From contig JAKCOZ010000020.1 in NCBI GenBank assembly GCA_022605955.1, forward strand, positions 10,467,001 through 10,531,000: 64,000 nucleotides of DNA, written 5' to 3'. This stretch comes from Rallus limicola (Eukaryota > Chordata > Aves > Gruiformes > Rallidae). Position 1 is the stretch's first letter; the number at the start of each line of letters is the position of its first letter. Below the pieces are notes generated by a model. The model was given only the letters and a program-made list of their open reading frames with translations, was not told the DNA's origin and did no database searches. Of the stretch, positions 51,408-61,600 are shown piece by piece. Both the position numbers and the translations under genes were made by a program.

Positions 51408-53442
51408 ATTAATGCAGCACTTTCAGATCAATGCTGGGACTGAACAATTACCCTCAGCTGCTGGATGCGAAGGCAGCAGATACCAATGGTGCAGTTTGTA
51501 ATGCAGTTGCTATAATTAGCTTTTGAAACTAGCACTGCATGGGGAACTCCTCCAGCTTTGCCATTACACGTGTGATGAGCTAATTGCAACAGAGTTGTGT
51601 TACATTTCTTCATATTTTTTTTCTTTCTGGCTCTAATTCTTTTTATTGCTGAGATGTGTATGAAATGGGGACAAATACAAACGTTTTTAGGAGAAAAAAA
51701 ATGAAGTGCAAATGCTATTGTCATGTTTAAAAAAGCAATCCAAAAAAAAGCCCTGCTGTATCTTTTTTTTTTGCCATTGCCACTACTGCTGTGGTGGTCT
51801 TAGGAATTCCACTGCTAGGGTAAAAACACAATGTATGCCTTGGAATATAAACTGTGATTTGAGTAGGACAATAGTTTTAGCCTTATTCTTAAAAACCTGT
51901 ATTATATAATTAAATATATACACTTAAAATAAAGGGAATGGGGAGAAGAAAGAACCTGGGTGTCTCTGCTGTTCAGTGTCAGCTTCCTTTTAGAGGAATT
52001 TAAGAGCTAACAGAGCAGCAAGGGAAAAAAAATACATATTCATCTAGGAGATGTCCTGCTAATTTACTTCCCCTCATTGACTTCATAGCAAATATCTTAC
52101 TAATATCGCTTCCAAAATACTGACAAAGTTACTAGTGTGTGATTTAGCTGTTCATAGTATATTTGCTTGTGAAAACCAGTGGAGGGAAAGAGAGGAAAAA
52201 GTAAAGCAGAAACATGAGAAAGGGCCCTGTGGAGTGATGGACAGTTAGCCCAGAGAGAAGAAGAGGAACAAGGAGTTGCCAAGATGTTGCCCAAAGTGTG
52301 TAAAATATGCATGGTATCTCCTTGAATCAGCATTTCAAGGGCAAAATGAGGCAGAAAGCCTCACTCTTCAGGTCTGCAAGCACAATTCAAATTAATCTGA
52401 GGCAAAGAAGTGGTTTTAACATGTAGATCTCCAAATCATGCCCAAAACAGCCTTTGCAGTTGATGCCCTTGCCCCTTCTCTGCACTTTTATGAGTTGCTT
52501 TACAACATCACAGACCAGAGGTCACCCTTCCCTCATCTAGCAAGAAATGGCTTTAGAAGGGAGGAGATCAGATCTGAATGCCCACAGTGCCCACTGGATC
52601 CCAGGGCAGCCTGCACACACAGGGTTCAGCAGGCTCACACTCACCTCAGTGCAGGCAGCTTTAGCTCCTCAGCAGCTCTCTGGAAACACTTCACTCAGTG
52701 ATTTTTGCACTTACTCATACACAGAGTTGGGAATCCATTTGGGATTGGCCACATGGTGGGTCAGGAATGCAGAAGCATGTGCTTGCAAAGCCCAGTGCCA
52801 CACCACTGCCCAGGTCCAGCTGCCTGCCTACAAAAGCCACTGCTGAATCACCTTGGAGAAGAGAGTCACCATCAGGTTTTCACCACATTAAGTCACCTAG
52901 AAGAAAAAAAGATCTTCCTTTTGACATTGCTCTTGGTACTCCAGCAATTGGATTATTATCACTGAAGTAGGTCCTCACTAATTGTCATTTGATGGGGGCA
53001 AACAGGGCAGAGGATGCCCTGGCAGTCAGTGGCAGTGTGCAGTGGCTACTGAACAATTTATGGAGAGGAGCAACCAGCCCCTGTTAACCTCTCTCAGGCA
53101 CTTACATACAAGTATCTATCTTTCTAAGGCTAATGCCAAATAATTTATTCTTATAATAGTTTTAACTATATTTAACATAGAATTTGCATGGTCCCCCATC
53201 AAATCCCTTTGTCATTTCACAGCTGGTTTTCCTCATTCCCTACCACGCCTTTCCAAAGGACAAGGGCTGCTCTCCAGTTGTTTATTTCCACCTCCATCAG
53301 CACCATTAGCTGAAGTCCAGGGAACCCAGGGGCTCGTTAATTAACTCCTACCCTTCTGCATGCTTGGTGGAGAGCAGCCTAACACAGCACATGCAATTAA
53401 CGGAGTCTTTTCTTATTTTTTTCTTTCTATTTTAAAACCCAG

Positions 53443-53510
53443 AAGGTCACTTAATTCCTGCTTAAGCCAGACCCTGATGGCCCTTTGGCAGTCTTTGAAG
53501 GTAAAAGCAG
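53443..53510 (+). other. Candidate spliced exon (68 bp)
   Basis: Upstream signals are a TTAAC branch-type word at 53397-53401, a tract CTTTTCTTATTTTTTTCTTT continuing CTATTTTAAAACCC, and AG at 53441-53442. The downstream signal is the optimal donor CAG|GTAAGTA with GT at 53511. An alternative weaker donor AAG|GTAAAA lies 10 bp earlier at 53501. Only the frame starting at 53444 lacks a stop. With the acceptor, branch word and perfect donor all correctly spaced, this is the best single exon candidate in the window. The product is unknown and most likely non-coding. Confidence 0.25.
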
Positions 53511-53999
53511 GTAAGTACCTCAGATGATCTGAAAATGTTCAATAAAGTAAGCTGAAAGATCAAAATAAAAATTAAACTGGAACTTAAAATGAAAACAGAA
53601 ACAAGCAAACAGAAAAAAAACCCAAACCAACCCCAAACCCTTAAAAAGTTCTCTCACCCTTTTCTCAGATGCTCTGAGAGAAATGATACCACTGCCTTAC
53701 AGCACGGTGCCAGGCACTGCAAGGATGTGTTCCAGGTTTGGCAGGACCCCACGTTCTTGACACAGGTTGTACTCTGAGAGCAAAGCCTTTGCTTCAAACC
53801 TAACCAGGACAGGGTCACTGTGGAAACACTTTCCAATGGCAAGGGAAGGAAAACCCACCCGGCTACAAAAGGTTGATAAATATTACTCCAAGAAGCCTCT
53901 GGTGTGGCTGAGCACAAATTAGAAGAGAAGAGAGATGCTACAGCAGGGAGGGAGGACTCCAACCAGCCATTAAACTGTCAGCTCAGCAAAACACACCAG

Positions 54000-54040
54000 G
54001 AGATAAAGGTAGCATCTCCAGAGATGAAGGTAGCACCTTT
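54000..54040. repeat. Imperfect tandem duplication of 21 bp
   Basis: GAGATAAAGGTAGCATCTCC is followed directly by the related GAGATGAAGGTAGCACCTTT. It is a two-copy local duplication with a few differences. Confidence 0.8.
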
Positions 54041-54900
54041 GCAGCACGTGGGGAACCATCCTGCTCCTTCTCCTGAAGGTCTAATGCAATCTTTTTGTCC
54101 CCAGGGAGGGAAGGAGCTGCTGTTCAATGCCTGACCAGCTGGTGGTCACTGTGCACTCACTTGGAGCATGACCAGAAGGTCATGGCTCTTGGAAAAGTAC
54201 CGCCATGGTAAATGGTGTGCTGCTGCTGCTGCAGCTCCAGCATGACACAGCTCACAGCGGTGCAGGCTGCAAAAAACATTCAAAGGGCTAAACAGGATCA
54301 GGCAGGACAGCCAGCACACGTATGAACACATTGCCTGGAGAGAGTCCATTTTCAAGGTCACCAGCATCATGTTCAGACGCAGCAGGAGCTGGCCCGGGAC
54401 AGTGCTCTTGATATTAAAAGGAAACAATCCATTAAATGTGCCTCTTGATGTCCTCTCATCCTTGCTGGTGATGTGAGCCCACCTCTGCCAGCTTGGGGAA
54501 TTAGTCATCAGAGCGGAGTAATGTGACCTAGGAGTCGTCCGCCGGGATAGCAGATACCTTCAAGCCTGCAATTTGCTAGCCATCAAATAGATGTGGATGG
54601 CTTGGCAGATCCCAAATTACAGTGCAAGTAGGAACTGAAGGTTTTACAGGATAAATTATTATTGTCAGGGTTTTATGGAGAAAATAACCCCGTAGAATGT
54701 ATTTTAAGGTAGTAGTTTAGACAGGAGCATGATAACATCATAAACCATAAGAGGAAAACTTGGGGCATTTAAAAACATCAGAGAAGAAACGAGAGTGAAT
54801 TACTACTCTCTCACCTTTCTTAGTTATTTGTTGTCCTAAATAATATGTGTGTGTCTGCATGTGCATTTGAAAATACATTTCTTTAATTCTTTTTCGATAG

Positions 54901-54991
54901 GTTTTACAAATGGAAGAGCTTAGAGTGTTGCTTTATTAAACAGTTAAAAAAAAGTCTGTGAGTGTTTACAAGCACCATCTGGAGAGTACAG
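54901..54991 (+). other. Candidate spliced non-coding exon (91 bp)
   Basis: The acceptor side is ATTTCTTTAATTCTTTTTCG followed by ATAG ending at 54900, with a G as the first exon base. The donor side is ACAG|GTAAGTAAC, an optimal site with GT at 54992. All three plus frames contain stops within it, so it cannot be an internal coding exon. It would fit a long non-coding RNA. Together with the candidate at 53443 it would define a 1,390-bp intron. No expression evidence is available. Confidence 0.23.
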
Positions 54992-56205
54992 GTAAGTAAC
55001 CACATCACTGCAGAAGATGAAGGATGCTCTTGCACAGCAGCCCTTCCCTCTGCAGCCACCAGGGTCAGCAAAATTCCCTTTGAAAACTTCCTGCCCCTCC
55101 TCCCTTGTGCTTCAGAAACCACCAGAGCCCTGGCACAGCAGGCATGTCCCTGCAAGACTATGTTTTATTTATTTTGAGCTCTTCTCAGTGGTCCTTTAGG
55201 CACCAAAATGTAGAAAAGCTGCATCAGTGGATATGGGGACAAAGCAGAGCTGGGCATCTCCTGAGGAAGCGAAGAGCTGTCCCTTTCAACTTCCCAAGCA
55301 AAGAAACCCAACTGGCATGTTGTGGGCTGGCTGGGGTGTGTTACACATAAAGAAATGCTGCACAGCTGGCTGCAAACCCAGTTTCTAGGTGTTCTCCCCA
55401 GAGAACAGCTTTCTAGGTGGTGCAGACCAGCGTGGATAAGAATTTCAGCAGGGTGATGCTGATTTCTATCAGTGAAAGATCCATCTTGGACTATTCAGAG
55501 AGTGGGTCTCTGCTAGAGCAGTCCCCGGGGTACCCCCATGGTGTAACACACCCTTCCCTAGAGAGCTGTCAGCCTGCAGTGTGAGCTATTTCAGTGGCTA
55601 CATCCCTTCAGACAAAGCCTCGCCATCTGCTCTACCCTCTAATTACAAATGCAGAAAACATAATTCACAATCAAATCACATAAAAGAAGGCAAGAAAATG
55701 AGCAATTAAAATGCACATGCTGCCAGGCAAATCAACCTTCCCTTTCCAGCCACGCTGCACTCACTGCTGCTCTTGCCTGTTACAGGCAGGGTCAGAATTA
55801 GTCCCAGACCACTGGAGACTTCAGTCCTGCTGGCTTCACTGACAGCAGCCTTCCAGGTTTGATCTTCTTGTCTACCAGGGACTCTCTTCAGCTCCAGTTT
55901 GCTGCTGTATTTACTGGTGTCTTGCTACCCACACACCCCGCCTGCCCCTTCCCCCTGGGGATCAGTTTTTTCCAAGCAAGCAATTTACCTTTCCAATGCA
56001 CAGACATATCTTTGTTATTTCACACTCCCTGCCTTGCTTCTGGTGTCCTCCTGGCTCACGAGCCAACAGAGTCTTGAGGGTTTCAGGGGAGTAAGCAGGG
56101 ATCAATGGTGGTGCATTTACCAGCAAGCAACCTGGGTTTAATTCCTCTTTGCTGCAACGTTGCTGCATTTAGTGAAGTTACCACCCACACTGAAATGTGT
56201 ATTAA

Positions 56206-56785
56206 CATAGATTCATAGACTGGTTTGGGTTGGAAGGGACCCCAAGGATCACAGAGCTCCAACCCCCTTGCCACAGGTAGAGCCATGAACCTCCAGGCCT
56301 GGATCTACACAAGGTTGCCTAGAGCCCCATTCAACCTGGCCTTGAACCCCCCCCCAGGCATGGGGCATCCACCACCTCTCTGGGCAGCCTGTTCCAGCAC
56401 CTCACCACTCTCTCTGTAAAGAATTTCCCCCTAATGTCTAATCTAAACCTTCCCTCTTTTAGCTTCAATACATTCCCCCTTGTCCTGACAGTCTCTGCCC
56501 TTTAACAAGCTGATTCCCCCTGCTGTTTCTCTGCTCCCTTCAGGGACTGGAAGGCTGCAATGAGGTCCCTCTGCAGCCTTCTCTTCTCCAGGCTGAACAA
56601 GCCCAGCTCCCTCAGCTTCTCTTCATAGAGGAGCTGCTCCAGCCCTCTGATCATCTTTGTGGCTCCTCTGAACCCTCTCCAACAGTTCTACATCTTTCTT
56701 GTATTGGGGGCCCCAGCTCTGGACACAGGACTCCAGATGGGGCCTCACGAGGGCAGAGCAGAGAGGGACAATCCCCAACCTGTCC
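56206..56785 (-). mobile_element. CR1 LINE, longest copy (about 580 bp, 5'-truncated)
   Basis: The left end reads CATAGATTCATAGACTGGTT, then TGGGTTGGAAGGGACC, the complement of the CR1 3' end. Similarity continues through GGGCAGCCTGTTCCAGCACC, the complement of the AGGCTGCAGAGGGACCTCAT block, and up to the segment coding for the end of the reverse transcriptase near 56775. It is inserted antisense to the given strand. It has lost roughly the first seven-eighths of a full-length element of about 4.5 kb. A C10-type run (56347-56356) and frameshifts indicate it is non-functional. Confidence 0.97.
56623..56778 (-). pseudogene. CR1 reverse-transcriptase C-terminal fragment, frameshifted
   Basis: The minus strand encodes [20 protein letters not shown] followed by [12 protein letters not shown]. 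This is the widely shared thumb-proximal motif (LVRPHLE..., PQYKKD, LERVQR) of CR1 and other LINE reverse transcriptases. Just after LERVQR the frame slips (near 56661-56670), so the expected continuation is replaced by unrelated residues and a stop at 56623. The catalytic YxDD region lies upstream in a full element and is absent here. The fragment is dead. Confidence 0.9.
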
Positions 56786-56900
56786 CCTGTCCCCTCATTC
56801 AGGCTCCATAAGTACCATGTACACTCTGTAAGTAACTCAAGCCTATTTCTATGTTCAAAATTCAAAGTCTCCTTCTCTAACATTGGCCAGTGCCAGATCA

Positions 56901-56920
56901 CTGATCTGAACTGATCTGAA
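56901..56920. repeat. 10-bp perfect tandem duplication
   Basis: CTGATCTGAA occurs twice in direct succession, close to the upstream limit of the large CR1 copy. It could reflect replication slippage. Confidence 0.88.
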
Positions 56921-57635
56921 TAAACAGTAACTCAAAAGAACACAAAAGCACCGTTGGTTCTGTGCAGCAAGAAGATCTGTAGCTTGTTCCATGAGCAATT
57001 CGGTTCCCGGATTTGCCAGCCCCTGCCGAGAGCTCAGCATGGGAACAGGCGGGATTTCTCTTCCCACACCGACCTCTGTGGCTGAGGAGGGACCTCTGCC
57101 CTGATGGCCGCTGAGGGTTATCACAACCGCAACGCCCGGAAAGCAAGGCTGGGCATGGACAGCCTGAGCTGAGCCTAGGGCTGGGGGAGCTCAGCTCCTG
57201 GCACTGCATTCCCCTGACTCTGTGCTTCTTCATGAACCAAAATGGTAGATGTCACGGGAGGAGCGCTGGAGACAAGCAGCAAGCCAAGGTCGATGCAGCT
57301 GGCTAGTGCAGCGCTTCACAGGCAGCTCCATGCCTTCTTCCCTCAGGAAGCAGCACTTGCCATCAGACAGGCAGCAGACTTCTCCAGCAATTAGCGAACG
57401 GGGCTGAGACGATTCACAGCTCTCAAGTGCCATCAGAGCTGTGACAAGGTCTCATCCAAAAGCCAAGGGTCACATCGTCATTGCTGGCAGATGGGAACCG
57501 GTGGCCAGGAGGTTGATTGGGACATTAGGCAGCTTGTCATTAAGGGACAAGTGACCAGCTGCCTGGCTGTAAAACCTGTGACATGCAGCTTTGTGTGTCA
57601 GAGATACTCACAAAGTGCAGGGGCACCTGTGACAA

Positions 57636-57650
57636 CCCCCCCCCCCCCCC
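57636..57650. repeat. C15 homopolymer
   Basis: Fifteen uninterrupted C are followed by TTTCCC. Long C/G runs are rare next to T/A runs and tend to be length-unstable and hard to sequence. Confidence 0.92.
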
Positions 57651-58427
57651 TTTCCCTTACAGCTACAATCTTAAATCAGGACTGGCAAGGGTACCATGCT
57701 GAGTCAGGAAAATCAAAGAGCTCCTACCAGAGGACAAGGGATCTTCCTTCCCATTTCCTTAACAGCTCCTGTGCTGAGTCAATACCCATCACAAGAATGT
57801 CTTTTTTATTATTTTTTTTAACTAAATGGAAATTATAAAAGACATGCAACAAGTTATAAATTCAAAGGAGACCTTTCACAGTGCCAAACTGCATCTGACC
57901 TACAGTTATGGTTATTACACAGGAACAGACATAAAGCTATAATACGGATCAACACATTTTATCACAGTCATCCAATGAAATACTGAGTCCACGCAGCTTG
58001 GCTATTACCTCTCTGCAGCACTGATTTCCCAGAGTTTCAGCTTAATCTGGAATTTTATTATGTAGTTATTTTAATCTCACTTTATTTTATCACTGCTTTG
58101 AGTCCTATTATCAAAGTAAGATCATGCTTAGATATAGCAGTGATGAATAGGCTTAGAAACAGCTAAAATACAAACAGAATTCAGCTCTGTTTTGCTATAT
58201 GCAGTAGAAAACCATCAAGAGAGCCTTTATGAGGCTTTATGCAGTGGTAAAGGGGTAGTTCCTACTGGGTGGCTGGGATGAATGTTTAATTGGATGCTCC
58301 CCTCTCCTCATTACTTGTCTGCATGAGCATCTCTTGCCTGTCGTATGATTGAAAGCTAGAAGAGACCATGAGACTATTTTCTCTGAGCCTGTGGCTGAGT
58401 AACAGGTACCAGCTGGTTTTTACATTC

Positions 58428-58602
58428 AGGGGGTTGTGGAGTCTTTCAGGAGGGGTGTGGAGTCTCCTTATCTGGAGATACTCTGGACCCATCTGGACAC
58501 CTCCCTGTGAGACCTGCCCTAGGGAACATGCTTTGGCAGGGGGGTTGGACCTGATGATCTCTGGAGGTCCCTTCCAACCCCTACAGTTCTGTGATTCTGT
58601 GG
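58428..58602 (+). mobile_element. CR1 LINE 3' end (5'-truncated)
   Basis: This sense-orientation copy reads GTGTGGAGTCTCCTTATCTG, then CTGGACCCATCTGGACACCT, the CR1 stop, GCAGGGGGGTTGGACCTGAT, GGTCCCTTCCAACCCCTACA and the terminal octamers TTCTGTGATTCTGTGG. It closely matches the copy at 43098 in its last 170 bp, so both are of one subfamily. A small partial repeat of GTGGAGTCT lies just before the recognisable part (58436-58444). Confidence 0.96.
58457..58510 (+). pseudogene. CR1 second-frame C-terminal 17 codons
   Basis: The plus frame reads VESPYLEILWTHLDTSL and then TGA at 58508-58510, which is the CR1 polyprotein terminus (compare VESLSLGIFKTHLDASL in the copy at 43191). Nothing upstream of this motif is kept in frame, so it is only a remnant. 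Confidence 0.85.
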
Positions 58603-61600
58603 TCTTACACATGTTTGGCTGAGGTAACATGTTTGTTCAGGCAGACAGACAAACCTGCACCAGAAGATCCCTCTGCCCTCACTCCCCAGGGCTGGGACTC
58701 CAACTGTGGCCAGTGCCTCCTGCCCTTCACGAGAACCCAACTTTCACAAAAGACATGAGATAGCGTGCTGAGGTCTGAGCACGCAGGCTGGGTGCCAGCA
58801 CCCCTCAGGCACCCTGTCCCAGGACAGCCCCGGGGGCAGAAGAACTGGCCTGGCACACCTACCCTGCAAGCAAGCAGAGCCTCTCCTGACCGTTTCCTGC
58901 ACAACTGCACCAACGGCTTGGTCTTGCCATAAGGTTTTTGCAGCTGGAGTTGCCACGTAGGTCAGAGGGACCTCTGAGCCCAGCATGGGGGCTGCAGTCT
59001 TGGCCCTATCAGTGTTTTGCTCAGATGTCCTCTGGTGGGAATTGAGGGATGCATTAAAGACAGTCAAGTGCTCTAAAGGCCAAATTTACATTTCATCTGC
59101 AAAGAGGTTTAAAGTATATATTTAAATGCTCTCCAGAAACAGAACATTTTCCTAAATTAGGATTGAAAATCTTTAGGACATGCTTTAAAAAAAACACATC
59201 AAGGATGAAATGCCACATGTTGCCACTTTGGGAAGAACCAGGAGAAAGCTGTTCATGCAGCAGAGCGATGCCACATCAGCAAGCAAAGTGTTCACTGACA
59301 CAGGCTGAGTCATTGCAACTGGTGACACACAACTGACCCAGACCAAAGGAGGGCTGGAGCTCATCTTATCACAGTCAGAAGAATCCCCTCCAGCTGCTCC
59401 CCAGGAGCTGGGTGCTGCAGAGGACCAGGCAGGATGGCTCCCATCTTCACTGGCCTGTGGGATGCAGCCTGGCAGTGTCCACATCAGCAACTCAGATTGA
59501 CAGTGACAGCAACACCCCCAGGAGGGGGGGAGGGCACGCTCTGACCTCCCACTCCTGGGCACAGAGAACAGAGAGGGAAAGCAACAATTGCTGGGAAAAC
59601 AATCCTTGCTGCAGAGTATGAAATAAAGAGAAAGTAGATCAGGTCACACATCTCTTGACAAACTAAGAGAGGATAAAAGCTCACATCAATAATTATACCC
59701 AGCTCCTTGCAGCTAAATGTTCATTTACTAAGCACCCTTCAGAAACTAGGGCTTCAGGCAGACATGGTCCATAGGAAACGTCTCAGCCAGGCAGGATGCT
59801 TTAGGAGTCATCTTAAGAAGGAAAAGCTCCCAGGAGAGGACTGTGTCTGGAAGTAGCCACACACTGTAGCTTTAGACATGACACACTGCACACTGGAAGC
59901 CAAGCCCTGGGACAGGATGCAAAAGTGGATCCGTTCCAGCTCTCTTTGGCTTCACCAGGGCTTGGAGCTGTCACCCGGATCAGGTTAGGCTGGTGGGTGG
60001 CCAGGCACCCTCCAGGCACTATCAAAGATGACTTCGGGCAGCCCAGGGACCCTGCCAAATGCACAGCTAACTGGCACCACTCTCTGCTGGGCCCCACAGC
60101 AGAGCCCATGGCACATGTTGGGTAACACCTGCAACCGGATCACTGCAGGCATCACTCCTCTGCCTGCGCCCTCCAGGCATGGCAGTTGGTGGGATTCCAG
60201 GCCTGTCCCTGTCAATCCACCTGTGTGACACAGCAGCAAAGTTCACCTACAGCTTCTCTCAAGGCTTGATCAACTCCAGGAGCCACTACCCAGGTTGCAG
60301 GAGGACCTTGTCTGGGCAGAGCAGTACACCCAGACAAAGGCCTTCCAGTCAGGAGCGGCAGCACTTGGTCATTGAGCCTCTGCTCCAGAACATGGTATCT
60401 CCCATCTCCAGCTAAGATGACTAAAATGCAAATGCTCACTCCCCCAGTCTGCAGGAACTTGATGTAGGCAAAAGGGATGTGATGATTCATTCACTTTATA
60501 TCTCAGAGCCCAATACACTTTCCCCAAGATCAGCAGAAGAATGCACCTTGCCACCCAGCTAAATATTTGATAAAACTTCAATACAGCCACCTGTGATTGA
60601 TGCTTCCCCTCACATGAGCACTCCAGCCACAATCTGGATAATGACTAGCATTATTAAAGCATCAATTATCTATAGAGCAAGCAGAGCTATATTAGCAGGC
60701 CTACAGTCTGCTTGTTTTGATAAGGTTTCCTCCATTCATTTATCAACAAAACAGAGATACCAGCAGGCCATGGAGTCTGCAGGTTTTAAGTCCGTTGGGA
60801 TGGAGTTGGTGTTCACATCCTCTGCACATGCACCACACACAGAGCATCCTGGTTCTTGGGGTTTGTTTCTCCTGGAGAGGAAGGTTGGCACCACAGCCAA
60901 CTTTCACCAGCTGTGGAGAGAAGCTTCCCTCTTTTGGCTCTATCTACACACTCCAGTTCTCTCCTTTTAGTGATGCAAACAAGGCTAAGAAACTGCAGAA
61001 AAGCAATTATTTTTATAAACAGACCCAAAGTTTCCTTATACTAAGGTACACTCCTGATTTAAGAGCAGTACATCTCCAAGTCCAGTAGACTTCAGTTAAT
61101 GAATATTGATTATGATGGCGCTAGAGAAGGATGACGTCAGTTGAACTGATGCCCTGTAGCCCTTCTTGATCTCATCTGTGTTTCAAAACGAGGTAGCAGA
61201 AATCACAGTGGTTATGGCTGCACTGCAGCTTTCACCTTCCCAGGGATGGGAAACCACCTCGGTGCTACTGGCAGCTAGTAAGAGGGATCAGACATTTCCT
61301 ACTGGGTTACTTGGAGCCTGTGGGAGCCTGAAGATCTGGCCCTTTTGGAGCTAAGGCAGGATTTATCAACTCAGTGCCCATCTCCTGTCTGCTGACAGGA
61401 GCTTACAGGCAGTTCGGAGGAGCAGAGTCAGACTGCCGGATGGGTAAGAGGACAGGCAAGGGATGGCTCTCAAGCAGCTCCTGCTATCACTTGAGACAGC
61501 TGAACATAAGGTGCTGAACAAGAGGCATTTTATACACACAAGCCTAATTTCTCTGAGGATGCTGCCAGTCCATGACAAGCGCATTCACATCCTGCTGCAT

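Larger units (their letters stand above)
43441..56205. other. Non-coding DNA, no supported gene; possible spliced transcript
   Basis: This interval of 12.8 kb has no CR1. The longest frame of the window (47990-48604, +, 204 codons) lies here in GC-richer DNA. It shows no domain, signal sequence or conserved motif and has several overlapping frames, so I do not call it. Two candidate plus-strand exons, a hairpin, several short repeats and AT-rich motif blocks (44700-44945, 46740-47040, 47090-47290, 51430-51620, 54520-54720) are present. Poly-A and poly-T tracts at 45143-45177, 45348-45361 and 46103-46115 are simple. Confidence 0.55.
56786..58427. other. Non-coding DNA between two CR1 copies
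   Basis: It contains a perfect 10-bp tandem duplication at 56901-56920 and a mildly CpG-richer patch at about 57000-57430. A C15 run and an AT-rich motif-bearing block near 57900-58210 (TTATTATGTAGTTATTTTAA, TATTATCAAAG) follow. Overlapping frames of 89-115 codons on both strands show no domain. Confidence 0.6.

Noticed and set aside
56096..56165. Possible tRNA or tRNA-derived SINE (GGGTTTAATTCC resembles a B box)
   Set aside because: No matching A box, acceptor stem or cloverleaf could be laid out around it.
58368..58622. 84-codon plus-strand frame over the CR1 at 58428
   Set aside because: It is read in the wrong register of the CR1 element. The true CR1 terminus is in another frame and ends at 58508-58510.
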